This document shows positions 25,307 to 34,662 of a DNA stretch of 64,000 nt, piece by piece (position 1 is the stretch's first letter; every line of letters begins with the position of its first letter). The stretch comes from Micromonospora craniellae. Lineage in GTDB: Bacteria > Actinomycetota > Actinomycetes > Mycobacteriales > Micromonosporaceae. Position numbers and translations under genes: made by a program. The stretch covers positions 1,922,001 through 1,986,000 of the forward strand of contig NZ_CP061725.1 of assembly GCF_014764405.1 (NCBI RefSeq). The letters run 5' to 3'. The notes beneath the pieces are model-generated. The model ran no database searches. It was not told the origin of the DNA and saw only the letters and a program-made list of their open reading frames with translations.

Positions 25307-26587
25307 TCACTCCACCCGTTCGATCACCAGCGGAACGGGTGCCGGCGCCCTCGCCGCGAGGGTCACCGCCCGGGCCGCTTCCGCCAGCGCCGCCGGAATC
25401 CTCTCCGTACTCTCGGACCGCAGCTCGTAGAGGGGGTCACCGGCCCGGACCGGGTCACCGGGCCGCTTGTGCAACACCACACCGGCGGGCACGCTGACCG
25501 GGTCCTCCTTGCGGGCCCGGCCGGCACCGAGCCGCCACGCGGCCACCCCCATGGCGTACGCGTCGACGGCCGCGACGTAGCCGTCCGTCTCGGCGCGTAC
25601 CACCTCGACCTCGGCCGCCGTGGGCATCGGCGCGTCGGGGTCACCGCCCTGCGCGCGGATCATCGACCGCCACACGTCCATCGCCCGTCCGTCGCGTAGC
25701 GCGGCGGCGGGATCGGCGTCGGGCAGCCCGGCGGCATCGAGCATCTCCCGGGCCAGCGCCAGCGTCAGTTCTACCACGTCGGGCGGACCACCGCCGGCCA
25801 GCACCTCGACCGACTCCGTGACCTCGACCCCGTTGCCGATGGCCAGGCCGAGCGGCGTCGACATGTCGGTGAGCAGGGCGACCGTGCGTACGCCGTGCGC
25901 GCCGCCCAGCTCCACCATGGTCCGGGCCAGCTCGCGGGCGTCGTCGACCGACTTCATGAACGCGCCGGAGCCGACCTTCACGTCGAGAACCAGCGCGCCG
26001 GTGCCCTCGGCGATCTTCTTGCTCATGATCGAGCTGGCGATCAGCGGGATCGCCTCGACCGTGCCGGTGACGTCGCGCAACGCGTACAGCTTGCGGTCGG
26101 CCGGGGCCAGCCCCGACCCGGCGGCGCAGATCACCGCCCCGAGATCGCGCAGTTGGGCGGTGAACTCGTCGTTGCTCAGCGCGGCCCGCCAGCCCGGGAT
26201 CGACTCCAACTTGTCCAGCGTGCCGCCGGTGTGGCCGAGGCCGCGCCCGGAGAGCTGCGGCACCGCCGCGCCGCAGGCGGCCACCAGCGGGGTGAGCGGC
26301 AGGGTGATCTTGTCACCGACGCCGCCGGTCGAGTGCTTGTCCACCGTCGGCCGGGACACCGACGACAGGTCCAGCCGCTCGCCGCTGGCGATCATCGCCG
26401 CCGTCCACCGGGCGATCTCCGGCCCCGTCATCCCGTTCAGCAGGATCGCCATGGCCAGCGCCGACATCTGCTCGTCGGCCACCGCCCCCCGGGTGTACGC
26501 GTCCACCACCCAGTCGATCTGCGCGTCGGAGAGCACTCCCCCGTCCCGCTTCACCCGAATCACATCAACCGCAGCAAACACACTCAT
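25307..26587 (-). CDS. deoA: Thymidine/pyrimidine-nucleoside phosphorylase
   Basis: 426 residues. It cleaves thymidine or deoxyuridine with phosphate to free base plus deoxyribose-1-phosphate. Signatures: VDKHSTGGVGDK near residue 83, SGRGLGHTGGTLDKLESIPG near 115, and a C-terminal lid domain including PVSVPAGVVLHKRPGD. The ATG at 26587 is chosen because GGAGG lies upstream at suitable spacing and an ATG seven codons earlier lacks one. It follows cdd on the same strand, separated by the structured repeat at 26700-26775. Confidence 0.94.
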   Translation of the reverse strand: MSVFAAVDVIRVKRDGGVLSDAQIDWVVDAYTRGAVADEQMSALAMAILLNGMTGPEIARWTAAMIASGERLDLSSVSRPTVDKHSTGGVGDKITLPLTPLVAACGAAVPQLSGRGLGHTGGTLDKLESIPGWRAALSNDEFTAQLRDLGAVICAAGSGLAPADRKLYALRDVTGTVEAIPLIASSIMSKKIAEGTGALVLDVKVGSGAFMKSVDDARELARTMVELGGAHGVRTVALLTDMSTPLGLAIGNGVEVTESVEVLAGGGPPDVVELTLALAREMLDAAGLPDADPAAALRDGRAMDVWRSMIRAQGGDPDAPMPTAAEVEVVRAETDGYVAAVDAYAMGVAAWRLGAGRARKEDPVSVPAGVVLHKRPGDPVRAGDPLYELRSESTERIPAALAEAARAVTLAARAPAPVPLVIERVE

Positions 26588-26699
26588 CTTCGAGTCCCCT
26601 CCCTCCACATGTCACCACCGCGCACCCACACCGCGGTCGCCCCCGCCGATCCCACTCACCCCGTCGTCCCGCAGCACACGCACAAGCCGTACGCCCGTC

Positions 26700-26775
26700 G
26701 GGCCGGGGGCCGACCGTGCCCGGCGCAGGGATCAAGCCTGACCGCCCGGAGCCGGGCACGGTCGGCCCCCGGCCC
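26700..26775. repeat. Structured intergenic repeat, copy 1 (25-base arms, conserved 26-base centre)
   Basis: Arms at 26700-26724 and 26751-26775 are perfect reverse complements over 25 bases. The 26-base centre at 26725-26750 is identical, base for base, to the centre of copy 2 at 57984-58009, whereas the arms of the two copies are unrelated. Inside the centre CAGG and CCTG can pair around GATCAAG, and a CCG...CGG pair follows. The element starts 5 bases after the cdd stop, between cdd and deoA. It could be a terminator, an RNA processing element or a dispersed REP-like repeat. Confidence 0.8.
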
Positions 26776-26780
26776 CAAGC

Positions 26781-27485
26781 TCAACCACCCCAGCGAACCG
26801 GAATCTCCGCCGGCGGCTCACCCTCACCGGCCCAGAAGATCGTGCCCGACGCGTCCACCACCACGACCCGGGGCGTACGCGCCAACCCCCAGGTGATCGC
26901 CTCCGCCGAGTCGTCCCAGCTCGGCCCCTCCTCCAGCACCCCGGTCTCGGCGCCCGCGTCGTCGCCGGCCGACCGTTCCCAGTAGGCCGTCCAGATCTGC
27001 TGGCCGGCGGAGAGGTCGGGGTGCACGAAGACGGTGCCGCGTCCCCGCCAGGCGGCCAGCCGGTCGGGGACCACCGGCACCGGCCGTTCCCGGGTCACCG
27101 CGTCGAGGTCGGCCACGTCGAAGGCGTGCGGCAGCAGTTCGGCCATCCGCAGCGGGCCGCCCCTGGCCTCGATCAGGCAGTCCGGCCCGCCCTGTTCCCA
27201 GAGCAGTTGCCGGCAGCGCCCGCACGGCATCAGCGGCTCGCCGGTGGCGTCGACACAGGACAGCGCGACGATCCGGCCGCCGCCGGTGGCGTGCAGCGAG
27301 GAGACCACGCCGCACTCGGCGCAGAGCACCACGCCGTACGCGGCGTTCTCCACGTTGCAGCCGACCACGACCCGGCCGTCGTCGACGAGTGCCGCCGCGC
27401 CCACCGGGAACTTCGAGTACGGCACGTACGCGTGCCGCATGACCTCGGTGGCGGCGGCGCGCAACCGCGCCCAGTCGATCTCCAT
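26781..27485 (-). CDS. cdd: Cytidine deaminase with a C-terminal extension
   Basis: A zinc-dependent deaminase of cytidine and deoxycytidine. The first 130 residues are a complete tetrameric-type CDA: PYSKFPVGAAAL, GCNVENAAYG, zinc motif CAECG near 54 and PCGRCRQ near 89. About 105 further residues follow, with GTVFVHPDLSAGQQIWTAYW and SWDDSAEAITWGLARTPRV...DASGTIFWAGEGEPP, not present in standard CDAs of about 130 residues. The extension has no recognised domain. The gene lies 15 bases after the permease gene in the nucleoside operon. Confidence 0.93.
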   Translation of the reverse strand: MEIDWARLRAAATEVMRHAYVPYSKFPVGAAALVDDGRVVVGCNVENAAYGVVLCAECGVVSSLHATGGGRIVALSCVDATGEPLMPCGRCRQLLWEQGGPDCLIEARGGPLRMAELLPHAFDVADLDAVTRERPVPVVPDRLAAWRGRGTVFVHPDLSAGQQIWTAYWERSAGDDAGAETGVLEEGPSWDDSAEAITWGLARTPRVVVVDASGTIFWAGEGEPPAEIPVRWGG

Positions 27486-27500
27486 GCTGCGCTCCCTGGA

Positions 27501-28781
27501 TCAGCCCTTGATGTACGGCTTGCCGTCGGCGGCGGGTGCCCGGACCCGGCCGACCAGCCCGGCCACCGCCAGGATCGTCGCCAGGTACGGCAGCATGGCC
27601 AGGAACTGGCCGGGGATGATGCTGTTGATCGCGCCCAGGTAGGTGGCCAACTGGTCGGCGAAGCCGAAGAAGAGCGCGGCGAGCAGCGCTCCCGTCGGGC
27701 TCCATCGACCGAAGATCAACGCGGCCAGGGCGATGAAGCCCTTGCCACCGATCATGTTCTTGGTGAACGAGTAGAGCGCCAGCGTGTACGACGCGCCGCC
27801 GATGCCGGCGACCACTCCGGCCAGCAGCACGTTGCGGTAGCGCACCCGCAACACCTTTACGCCCAGGGTGTCCGCCGCCGTCGGGTGCTCGCCGACCGAG
27901 CGGGTCCGCAGGCCCCACCGGGTACGGAACAGCGCGATGTGGATCACGAGCACCAGCAGCAGGGCCAGGTAGAGGAAGATGTTGGCCCGGAACAGCGCCG
28001 GCCCGAGGACCGGGATGTCGGAGAGCAGCGGGATCTCCCAGTTGCTGAACCGGGGAGCGCTGTTGTAGCGCTCCGCCTCGGTCTGCATCAGCCGCTCGTA
28101 GAGGAAGCCGGTGATGCCGACCGCGAGCAGGTTCAGCACGATGCCCATGACCACCTGGTCGACCAGGTAGCGGATGCAGAACACGGCGAGCAGCAGGGAG
28201 ATGAACGCTCCGCCCATCGCGGCGGCGACCAGACCCACCCAGACGCTGCCGCTGATGCTGCCGAACAGCGCGCCGCTGAACGCGCCCATCAGCAACTGCC
28301 CCTCGATGGCCACGTTGACCACGCCGGAGCGTTCACAGAGCACACCGGCCAGCGCACCGAAGATCAGCGGTAGGGCGAGCAGGAACGTGCCGCGCACGAT
28401 GTTGACCAGCGGCATGAAGTTCTGCCCGGTCGGTGCGGCGGAGACCTGCCAGCAGAGGAAGGAGAGCACGAAGCCGACCAGACCGACGGCGAGCACCGGG
28501 ACGAACCAGCGTTTCGGCAGGCCGGCCAGCATCGCCGCCCCGGCAGCCAGCGCAATCAGTCCGAACAGGATCGCGCCGACCGTCCCGTGGATCTCCAGCG
28601 CGGCCCCGGCGGAGTCCTCGCTGAGCGTGAAGCGGGCCTGCTCACCGGTGGCGAGCGCGCCGAACAGCACGGTCGCCAGCAGGCCGAGCGCCAGCAGCAC
28701 CAGGCCCACCCTGCGGGTACGGGTCCAGAAGCCCTCGTCGACCTGCGCGACCGCGACGTCGGGGACTGCCATGGTGGACAT
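27501..28781 (-). CDS. Nucleoside ABC transporter permease (BMP-type system, second subunit)
   Basis: 426 residues with about ten hydrophobic segments and the branched-chain-amino-acid-type permease core (GVLCERSGVVNVAIEGQLLMGAF, a conserved turn in this family, near residue 155). It pairs with the permease encoded immediately upstream to form the channel for nucleosides such as those imported by the Bmp/PnrA and YufNOPQ systems. The start is ATG at 28781, 3 bases after the upstream stop; a second ATG three codons later is also possible. Confidence 0.9.
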   Translation of the reverse strand: MSTMAVPDVAVAQVDEGFWTRTRRVGLVLLALGLLATVLFGALATGEQARFTLSEDSAGAALEIHGTVGAILFGLIALAAGAAMLAGLPKRWFVPVLAVGLVGFVLSFLCWQVSAAPTGQNFMPLVNIVRGTFLLALPLIFGALAGVLCERSGVVNVAIEGQLLMGAFSGALFGSISGSVWVGLVAAAMGGAFISLLLAVFCIRYLVDQVVMGIVLNLLAVGITGFLYERLMQTEAERYNSAPRFSNWEIPLLSDIPVLGPALFRANIFLYLALLLVLVIHIALFRTRWGLRTRSVGEHPTAADTLGVKVLRVRYRNVLLAGVVAGIGGASYTLALYSFTKNMIGGKGFIALAALIFGRWSPTGALLAALFFGFADQLATYLGAINSIIPGQFLAMLPYLATILAVAGLVGRVRAPAADGKPYIKG

Positions 28782-28784
28782 GCC

Positions 28785-30107
28785 TCACCAGCCCTTCGCG
28801 AGGCTCGTCTGCAACCGGGCGGCCCGAGCCGCCCGGAGCTGGAAGATCGCCTTCACCAGGGCCGGCGCGGCGATGAAGATGACGATCAACGCCTGGAGCA
28901 CGGTGACCAGTTCCAGCGAGATCCCCGAGTACGACTGCATCCGGTTGCCGCCGGCCTGCAACGCGCCGAACAGCAGCGCGGCCAGCGCCACTCCCCACGG
29001 TTTCACCCGGCCGAGCAGGGCGACCAGGATGCCGTCGAAGCCGATCTGCGCGACCACCAGCGGGGTCAGCGCGGCGGCGGTGGTGCCCAGCACCATCTGC
29101 GAGCCGCCCAACCCGGCCAGCGCCCCGGCGAAAACCATGATCAGCACGTACGTCCGGGTGATGCTGATGCCGGCGGTGCGGGCGGCGTCCGGGTTGGCGC
29201 CCACCGCGCGCAGCTCGAAGCCGAGCGTGGAGCGGTTGAGCAGCCAGGCGACCGCCAGGGTGGCCAGCACGGCGAGGACGATCCCGGCGTGCGCCCGCAG
29301 CCCGTCCCCGAACAGGCGCGGCAGTTGGGCGGAGGCGTCCACCGGCCGGCTGATCGCGTCGGTACGGTTCGGGTCCTGCACGCCGTTCTGCACGATCAGC
29401 CAGGTCAGGAAGTAGACCGCGATGTAGTTGAGCATGATCGTGTTGATCACCTCGTGCGCACCGGTCCGCGCCTTGAGGATGCCGGGGATGAAACCCCAGA
29501 TCGCGCCGCCGACCGCACCGGCCAGGACCGCGACCAGCAGGTGCAGTCCGGGCGGCAGCGGGAGCAGGAAGCCGGCCAGCGCGGCCAGGATCACGCCCAT
29601 GGTGGCCTGCCCCTGGGCGCCGATGTTGAACAGGCCGCCCCGGAAGGCCAGCGCCACCGACAGGCCGGTGAAGACCAGCGGCGCGGTGTAGGTGAGCGTC
29701 TCCGAGATCGGGCTCAGCGCCGCGTTGACCGTGGTGGCGGCCGGGTCGAAGACGCTGCCCTTGAGCAGGTTCGCGTACGCCTCGCTGACCAGCGTCCAGC
29801 TCGCGTTGATCGCGTCCGACGGGCGGGCCGTGATGTAGGAGTAGGTGGCCAGCACGTCCGGATCGGAGATGATCATCAGGACGGCGCCGACCATCATCGC
29901 CAGCACCAGCGACAGCAGGGTCACCGTGAACGTGTTGGCGGCCCACAGGTTCTCCAGGAACAGCCGGCCCAGGGTGGGGCGTTCCTGCGGGGATTCGGCG
30001 GTGGTGGCCGTCTCGGCGCGCTCGGTGTTGCCGATCGCCGTCCGGTTGGCCTGTTCCTCGCTCGCCGGTTCCTTGTCCGGCGAACCTGGCTGGGAAGAAG
30101 TGGTCAT
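28785..30107 (-). CDS. Nucleoside ABC transporter permease (BMP-type system, first subunit)
   Basis: 440 residues. A hydrophilic N-terminus of about 55 residues rich in Glu, Thr and Ser precedes eight or more membrane segments. GLSVALAFRGGLFNIGAQGQATMGVI is the family turn, present here in shortened motif form as FNIGAQGQ. It forms the heteromeric channel with the next permease. It lies 70 bases after the ATPase gene and in the same operon. Confidence 0.9.
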   Translation of the reverse strand: MTTSSQPGSPDKEPASEEQANRTAIGNTERAETATTAESPQERPTLGRLFLENLWAANTFTVTLLSLVLAMMVGAVLMIISDPDVLATYSYITARPSDAINASWTLVSEAYANLLKGSVFDPAATTVNAALSPISETLTYTAPLVFTGLSVALAFRGGLFNIGAQGQATMGVILAALAGFLLPLPPGLHLLVAVLAGAVGGAIWGFIPGILKARTGAHEVINTIMLNYIAVYFLTWLIVQNGVQDPNRTDAISRPVDASAQLPRLFGDGLRAHAGIVLAVLATLAVAWLLNRSTLGFELRAVGANPDAARTAGISITRTYVLIMVFAGALAGLGGSQMVLGTTAAALTPLVVAQIGFDGILVALLGRVKPWGVALAALLFGALQAGGNRMQSYSGISLELVTVLQALIVIFIAAPALVKAIFQLRAARAARLQTSLAKGW

Positions 30108-30177
30108 GCCGGCACTCCGCTTCGCTCCGTGCCGACACAGGGCGCACTGAGCCTGATGATTCGCTCGCTGGGCTCGC

Positions 30178-31887
30178 TCATGCCTTGCCGTCCTCGTTGC
30201 CGGGACCTCCGGGGGGCGGGGCCACGCCGTCGGTGGTGGCCGTGACGTCGCGGTCGGTGGTCGCGGTCGTACCGTCGGCGGACACCGTCTCCGCGTCGGT
30301 CACCGCCGGTTCGTCCCGGTCGCTGGTCGCCACGGCGGTGCCGTCGGCGGCCGCGGTGCTGTCCGGGGAGCCGCCGGTCGCGTCGGGACTGATGCCCGCC
30401 ATCAGCAGGCCGATCTCCTCGCGTGGCGTGTCCGGGCCGACGATGCCGATGATCCGTCCGCGGTACATCACGGCGATCCGGTCGGCCAGCCCGATCACCT
30501 CGTCGAGTTCGCTGGAGACCACCAGCACGGCGGTGCCGACGTCGCGCTCACGGATGACCTGACTGTGGATGAACTCGATCGAGCCGACGTCCACGCCCCG
30601 GGTGGGCTGGGCGGCGATGAAGAGCTTCAGCGGCCGGGACAGCTCCCGCGCCACGATCACCTTCTGCTGGTTGCCGCCGGAGAGGGTACCCACCGGCGCC
30701 TGGGCCGAGGAGGTCCGGACGTCGAACTGGTCGATCCGCTCCTGCGCCGACTTCGCAATCGCGTCCGGCTTGAGCGACAGGCCACTGCCGAAGGGCGGCC
30801 GGTCGTAGATGTCCAGCACCAGGTTCTCCGCGACGCTGAACTCCTTGACCAGGCCGTCGACGCTGCGGTCCTCGGGGACGTAGCCGACCCCGGCGCGCAG
30901 CACCTTCTTGGTGCTCCAGCCGTCGACCCGCTGGCCGTCGAGGCTGATCGTGCCGGCGAGCACCGGGCGCAGCCCCATGACCGCCTCGATCAGTTCGGTC
31001 TGCCCGTTGCCCTGCACACCCGCGACACCGAGCACCTCGCCCGCGCGTACGGTCAGGTCGACGCCGTCCACCGCGCGGATCTGCCGGTCGTCGTCGACGA
31101 CCAGGCCGGAAACCTCCAGCACCGGCTCGCCCGGCGTGGCCGGAGCCTTCTCCACGGTGAGTCGTACGCTGCGGCCGACCATCAGCGCGGCCAGCTCGTC
31201 CCGGCTGGCCTCGGGCGACGCCGTACCCACGGTCTTGCCGCGCCGGATCACCGTGATCCGGTCGGCGATCGCCTTGACCTCGCCGAGCTTGTGGGTGATG
31301 AAGACGATCGACTTGCCGGCGGCCTTGAGCGACCGCATCACGGTGAGCAGTTCCTCGGTCTCCTGCGGAGTGAGCACCGCGGTGGGCTCGTCCAGGATGA
31401 GCAGGTCGACGTCGCGGGTCAGGGCCTTGACGATCTCGACCCGCTGCTGGACGCCGACCGGCAGGTCCTCGATCACCGCATCCGGGTCGACCCGCAGGTT
31501 GTAGCGCTGCGAGACCTCGGCGACCTCGCGACGGGCGCGACGCCGGTCCAGGAATCCGGCGATGCCGCCGCGCACCTGTTCGGCGCCGAGCATGATGTTC
31601 TCGGTGACGGTGAAGACCGGTACGAGCATGAAGTGCTGGTGCACCATGCCGATGCCGGCCGCGATCGCGTCGGAGGGGCCGCGCAGCTTGAGCGGCGTGC
31701 CGTCGACCAGGATCTCGCCCTCGTCGGGCTGGTAGAGCCCGTACAGGACGTTCATCAGGGTCGACTTGCCCGCGCCGTTCTCGCCGAGCAGGGCGTGGAT
31801 CTCTCCAGGCTCCACCGTCAGGTCGATGTGGTCGTTGGCGACCAGATCACCGAACCGCTTGGTGATGCCGCGCAGTTCGAGTCTCAG
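30178..31887 (-). CDS. Nucleoside ABC transporter ATPase with two ATP-binding domains
   Basis: 569 residues, tandem ATPase domains. The first has Walker A GENGAGKST near residue 38, LPVGVQQRVEIVKAL and LILDEPTAVLTP; the second has a degenerate Walker A (GVQGNGQTEL near 284), LSGGNQQKVIVARELS and a QPTRGVD Walker-B segment, the usual pattern for BMP and ribose-type importers. The C-terminal 60 residues are low-complexity Thr/Ala/Asp. Homology starts abruptly at LRLELRG; AGGAGG at 31893-31898 lies 5 bases before a CTG at 31887, and no ATG, GTG or TTG is in frame nearby. CTG is therefore the likely start. Confidence 0.88.
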   Translation of the reverse strand: MRLELRGITKRFGDLVANDHIDLTVEPGEIHALLGENGAGKSTLMNVLYGLYQPDEGEILVDGTPLKLRGPSDAIAAGIGMVHQHFMLVPVFTVTENIMLGAEQVRGGIAGFLDRRRARREVAEVSQRYNLRVDPDAVIEDLPVGVQQRVEIVKALTRDVDLLILDEPTAVLTPQETEELLTVMRSLKAAGKSIVFITHKLGEVKAIADRITVIRRGKTVGTASPEASRDELAALMVGRSVRLTVEKAPATPGEPVLEVSGLVVDDDRQIRAVDGVDLTVRAGEVLGVAGVQGNGQTELIEAVMGLRPVLAGTISLDGQRVDGWSTKKVLRAGVGYVPEDRSVDGLVKEFSVAENLVLDIYDRPPFGSGLSLKPDAIAKSAQERIDQFDVRTSSAQAPVGTLSGGNQQKVIVARELSRPLKLFIAAQPTRGVDVGSIEFIHSQVIRERDVGTAVLVVSSELDEVIGLADRIAVMYRGRIIGIVGPDTPREEIGLLMAGISPDATGGSPDSTAAADGTAVATSDRDEPAVTDAETVSADGTTATTDRDVTATTDGVAPPPGGPGNEDGKA

Positions 31888-32074
31888 CGCAACCTCCTGG
31901 AGTGCGAAGCGATGGTGCAGCGTAGCTGCTGGCGAGCGGATTGCGGCCAGGACCCGACCGGGGCGCGGACCGGCCGCCCCGAGCGCGGGTCTCCCCCGCG
32001 CCGGAGCGGCCGGATCATGGGCTCCGCGTACCGGTCGCCCCGGTGATCGTCTCACCGGGGCGACCGGTGACGAG

Positions 32075-33157
32075 TCACTTCGGCTGGGCGGCCGACTCGA
32101 CCTTGACGGTGCCTGCGGCGATGTCCGCCTTGAGCTTCTCGACCTCGGCCTTGAGCTCGGCCGGGACCTTGCCATCGAACTCGTGGTACGGGGCGATCGA
32201 GACGCCCTCGTTGGCCAACGTGCCGACGAAGCCCTCGTCGGCGTTGAGCTTCTCGCCACCGGCGGCCTTGAGCACGGCCTCCTTGACGGCGCCCGGGATG
32301 TTCTTCACCACGGTGGTGATGATCGCCGAGCAGTCCGGCGTGCTCTCGCAGCCGTCGACGTCCACCCAGATGGTGTTGTATGCGCCGCCGGAGGCCTTGG
32401 CCGCACCGGTGGTGCCCAGGCCGGCGCCGCCGGCGACCGGCATGATGATGTCCGCGCCCTGGGCGACCAGCGCGTCGCTGACCTTCTTGCCCTCGTCCTG
32501 CTTGATGAAGTCGTTGGTGAAGGAGCCGTTCTGGGTCTCCTTGTTCCAACCCAGGGCCTGCACGTTCGCGCTCTTGGCCTGGTTGTAGTGCGCCACGCCG
32601 TCGACGAAGCCGTCCATGAAGATGGTCACCGGCGGGATCTTCATTCCGCCGTAGGTGCCCACCTTGCCGCTCTCGCTCATGCCGGCCGCGACGTAGCCGG
32701 CCAGGAAACCGGCCTGGGCGGTGTCGAACTCCATCGGGAAGACGTTGGCCACCCCGGGGTTGGCGTCGACGATCGCGAACTGCTGGTCCGTGTTCGCCTC
32801 GGCGATCTTCTTGGTGGCGTCGCCCATCAGGCCGCCGACGGCCAGGATGAAGTCGCAGTCCTGGTTCACGTACTGGGTGAGGTTCGGCTCGTAGTCGGCC
32901 TCGGCCTTGGACGCGACGTACTTGATGTCGATGTTGCTGTTCTCGGCCTTGGCCTCCTCGAGACCCTTCCAGGCCGAGGCGTTGAACGACTTGTCGTCGA
33001 TGCCGCCGACGTCGGTGACCATACAGGCGGTGTACTTCTCGCCGCCGGAGCCGGCGTTGTTGTCCTCATCCGGGGCCTCGCCACAGGCGGCGGCGCTCAG
33101 TACGAGCCCACCCGCCGCGATGACCGAGGCGATCCGCATCCCACGCACCGAGCGCAA
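32075..33157 (-). CDS. BMP family nucleoside-binding lipoprotein
   Basis: The substrate-binding component of the nucleoside importer, 360 residues. It has a signal peptide with a lipobox-like SAAAC near residue 24, then ACMVTDVGGIDDKSFN, the classic BMP/PnrA N-terminal motif, followed by EANTDQQFAIVDA and GADIIMPVAGGAG. The start is set at TTG 33157 because AAGGAG lies 5 bases upstream; the internal ATG eight codons later lacks one. It heads the operon with the ATPase, two permeases, cdd and deoA. The 188-base gap to the ATPase may hold an attenuating structure that lowers downstream expression. Confidence 0.93.
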   Translation of the reverse strand: MRSVRGMRIASVIAAGGLVLSAAACGEAPDEDNNAGSGGEKYTACMVTDVGGIDDKSFNASAWKGLEEAKAENSNIDIKYVASKAEADYEPNLTQYVNQDCDFILAVGGLMGDATKKIAEANTDQQFAIVDANPGVANVFPMEFDTAQAGFLAGYVAAGMSESGKVGTYGGMKIPPVTIFMDGFVDGVAHYNQAKSANVQALGWNKETQNGSFTNDFIKQDEGKKVSDALVAQGADIIMPVAGGAGLGTTGAAKASGGAYNTIWVDVDGCESTPDCSAIITTVVKNIPGAVKEAVLKAAGGEKLNADEGFVGTLANEGVSIAPYHEFDGKVPAELKAEVEKLKADIAAGTVKVESAAQPK

Positions 33158-33415
33158 GACGTCTCCTTCCCACTGCACACCGCGTGGTTGCGGTGGCTGC
33201 CCTTGAACCGGCCTGCGCTGTGCCGCCGGCATCCCACGTTACGGACGCAGAGCGTACGCCCGCGCCCACCTGCCGAACGACAATCGTGCAGGACTGTTGG
33301 AGGCCTGTTACCGGTACGTAATGCGCCGGTGGGGCAGATCACTCAGGGTTGCGGCAGGCGGGCGGAGCCACGTCCGTTGAGTCCTTTTCTGGCAAGCGAT
33401 CGGTGCGCTCGCCGC

Positions 33416-33766
33416 CTACCGCCAGAAGACCGCGACAGCGGCGTTGGCCAGGGTCAATCCCGCGATGGCGAGGAAGTGCCCCCGGTTGACCTCGTCCCGC
33501 TTGCGGGAGAAGAAGACCATCACGAAGATCATCAGCGCGAGCACCAGCTTCACACCGAGCTTCGCCGGGGCCGGCTCGTCGCCGTCACGCAGCGGAGCCG
33601 ACAGGCCGATGCCGGTCGCCAGCTGGATCACCGCACCCCAGAGCATCGCGGCGTTGATCCGGATCTTGCCGGTGAGGTACTGGGCGATCGCACCGCCGAG
33701 CAGCAGCGCGAAGCCGATCAGGTGGCCGTAGAGGAGGATGAGTCGAAGTGCTTCCACCCGACCCAT
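33416..33766 (-). CDS. Small integral membrane protein
   Basis: 116 residues with four hydrophobic helices (near 8-30, 38-55, 70-88 and 95-115) linked by short polar loops, one reading SAPLRDGDEPAPAKLG. No family motif identifies it. It stands alone between the nucleoside and maltose loci. The 183-base gap at 33233-33415 upstream of the BMP gene shows no gene. Confidence 0.7.
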   Translation of the reverse strand: MGRVEALRLILLYGHLIGFALLLGGAIAQYLTGKIRINAAMLWGAVIQLATGIGLSAPLRDGDEPAPAKLGVKLVLALMIFVMVFFSRKRDEVNRGHFLAIAGLTLANAAVAVFWR

Positions 33767-33807
33767 CCTGCCCTATCAACGACGAATTGTAGTAGAGGGC
33801 TTCCTGG

Positions 33808-34662
33808 TCAGCCCTTGGTGCCGCCCGCAGTCAGGCCGGACACCAGGTGCTTCTGGGCGAAGAAGAAGACCAGCCCGGCCGGGACGGTGACCAGGACGGC
33901 GGCGGCCGTCAGGTACTCCCACTGCGGGTTGAACTGCGGCACGAACTGCTGGAGCCCGTAGGCCAGGGTGAACTTGTTGTCGGTCTGGATGAAGGCCGAC
34001 GCGTACGCCACCTCTCCCCACGCGGTGAGGAAGGTGTAGAACGCGGTGACCGCCACCGCCGGGCGGGCCAGCGGCAGCACCACCCGCCAGAAGGTGGCGA
34101 ACGGACCGCATCCGTCCAGCGCCGCCGCCTCGTCCAGCGAGGTCGGGATGGAGTCGAAGTAGCCCTTCAACATCCAGGCGCAGAACGGCACCGCGATGGT
34201 CAGGTACGCGATGATCAACGCGGGCATGGTGTTGATCAGCCCGAGCCGCGCCATGATCGTGTAGATCGGCACGATCAGGATGGCCACCGGAAACATCTGA
34301 GTGACCAGGAAGACCATCATCAGCGGCCGGCGACCCGGGAAGTTGAACCGGGACACCGCGTAGCCGGTGGTGGCCGACAGGAAGATGCCGATCCCCATGG
34401 TGAACGCCGCGACGATCACCGAGTTGAGGAACCACCGGGGAAAGTTCGTACTGGTCAGCACGTAGCTGTAGTTGGCCAGCGTGGTGTCCCGGAACAGGGT
34501 CAGCTCGCTGCTCTGGATCGCGTACCCGGGCTTGAGCGACGACAGCAGCACCCAGGCGATCGGGCCGATCGCGATCAGCGAGGCCAGGATCAACGTCCCG
34601 TGCAGCAGGACCGACTTCACCGGGTTACGGCGGCTGCGACCGGGTCTGCGTGCCTGCGCCAT
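33808..34662 (-). CDS. Maltose/alpha-glucoside ABC transporter permease, MalG type
   Basis: 284 residues with six membrane segments. The EAA loop that contacts the ATPase reads EAAALDGCGPFATFWRVVLP near residue 190. A basic N-terminus (RRPGRSRRN) precedes the first helix. Its ATG overlaps the stop of the MalF-type gene as TGATG. No ATPase gene follows, so it probably uses a shared ATPase such as MsiK encoded elsewhere, as known in streptomycetes. Confidence 0.92.
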   Translation of the reverse strand: MAQARRPGRSRRNPVKSVLLHGTLILASLIAIGPIAWVLLSSLKPGYAIQSSELTLFRDTTLANYSYVLTSTNFPRWFLNSVIVAAFTMGIGIFLSATTGYAVSRFNFPGRRPLMMVFLVTQMFPVAILIVPIYTIMARLGLINTMPALIIAYLTIAVPFCAWMLKGYFDSIPTSLDEAAALDGCGPFATFWRVVLPLARPAVAVTAFYTFLTAWGEVAYASAFIQTDNKFTLAYGLQQFVPQFNPQWEYLTAAAVLVTVPAGLVFFFAQKHLVSGLTAGGTKG

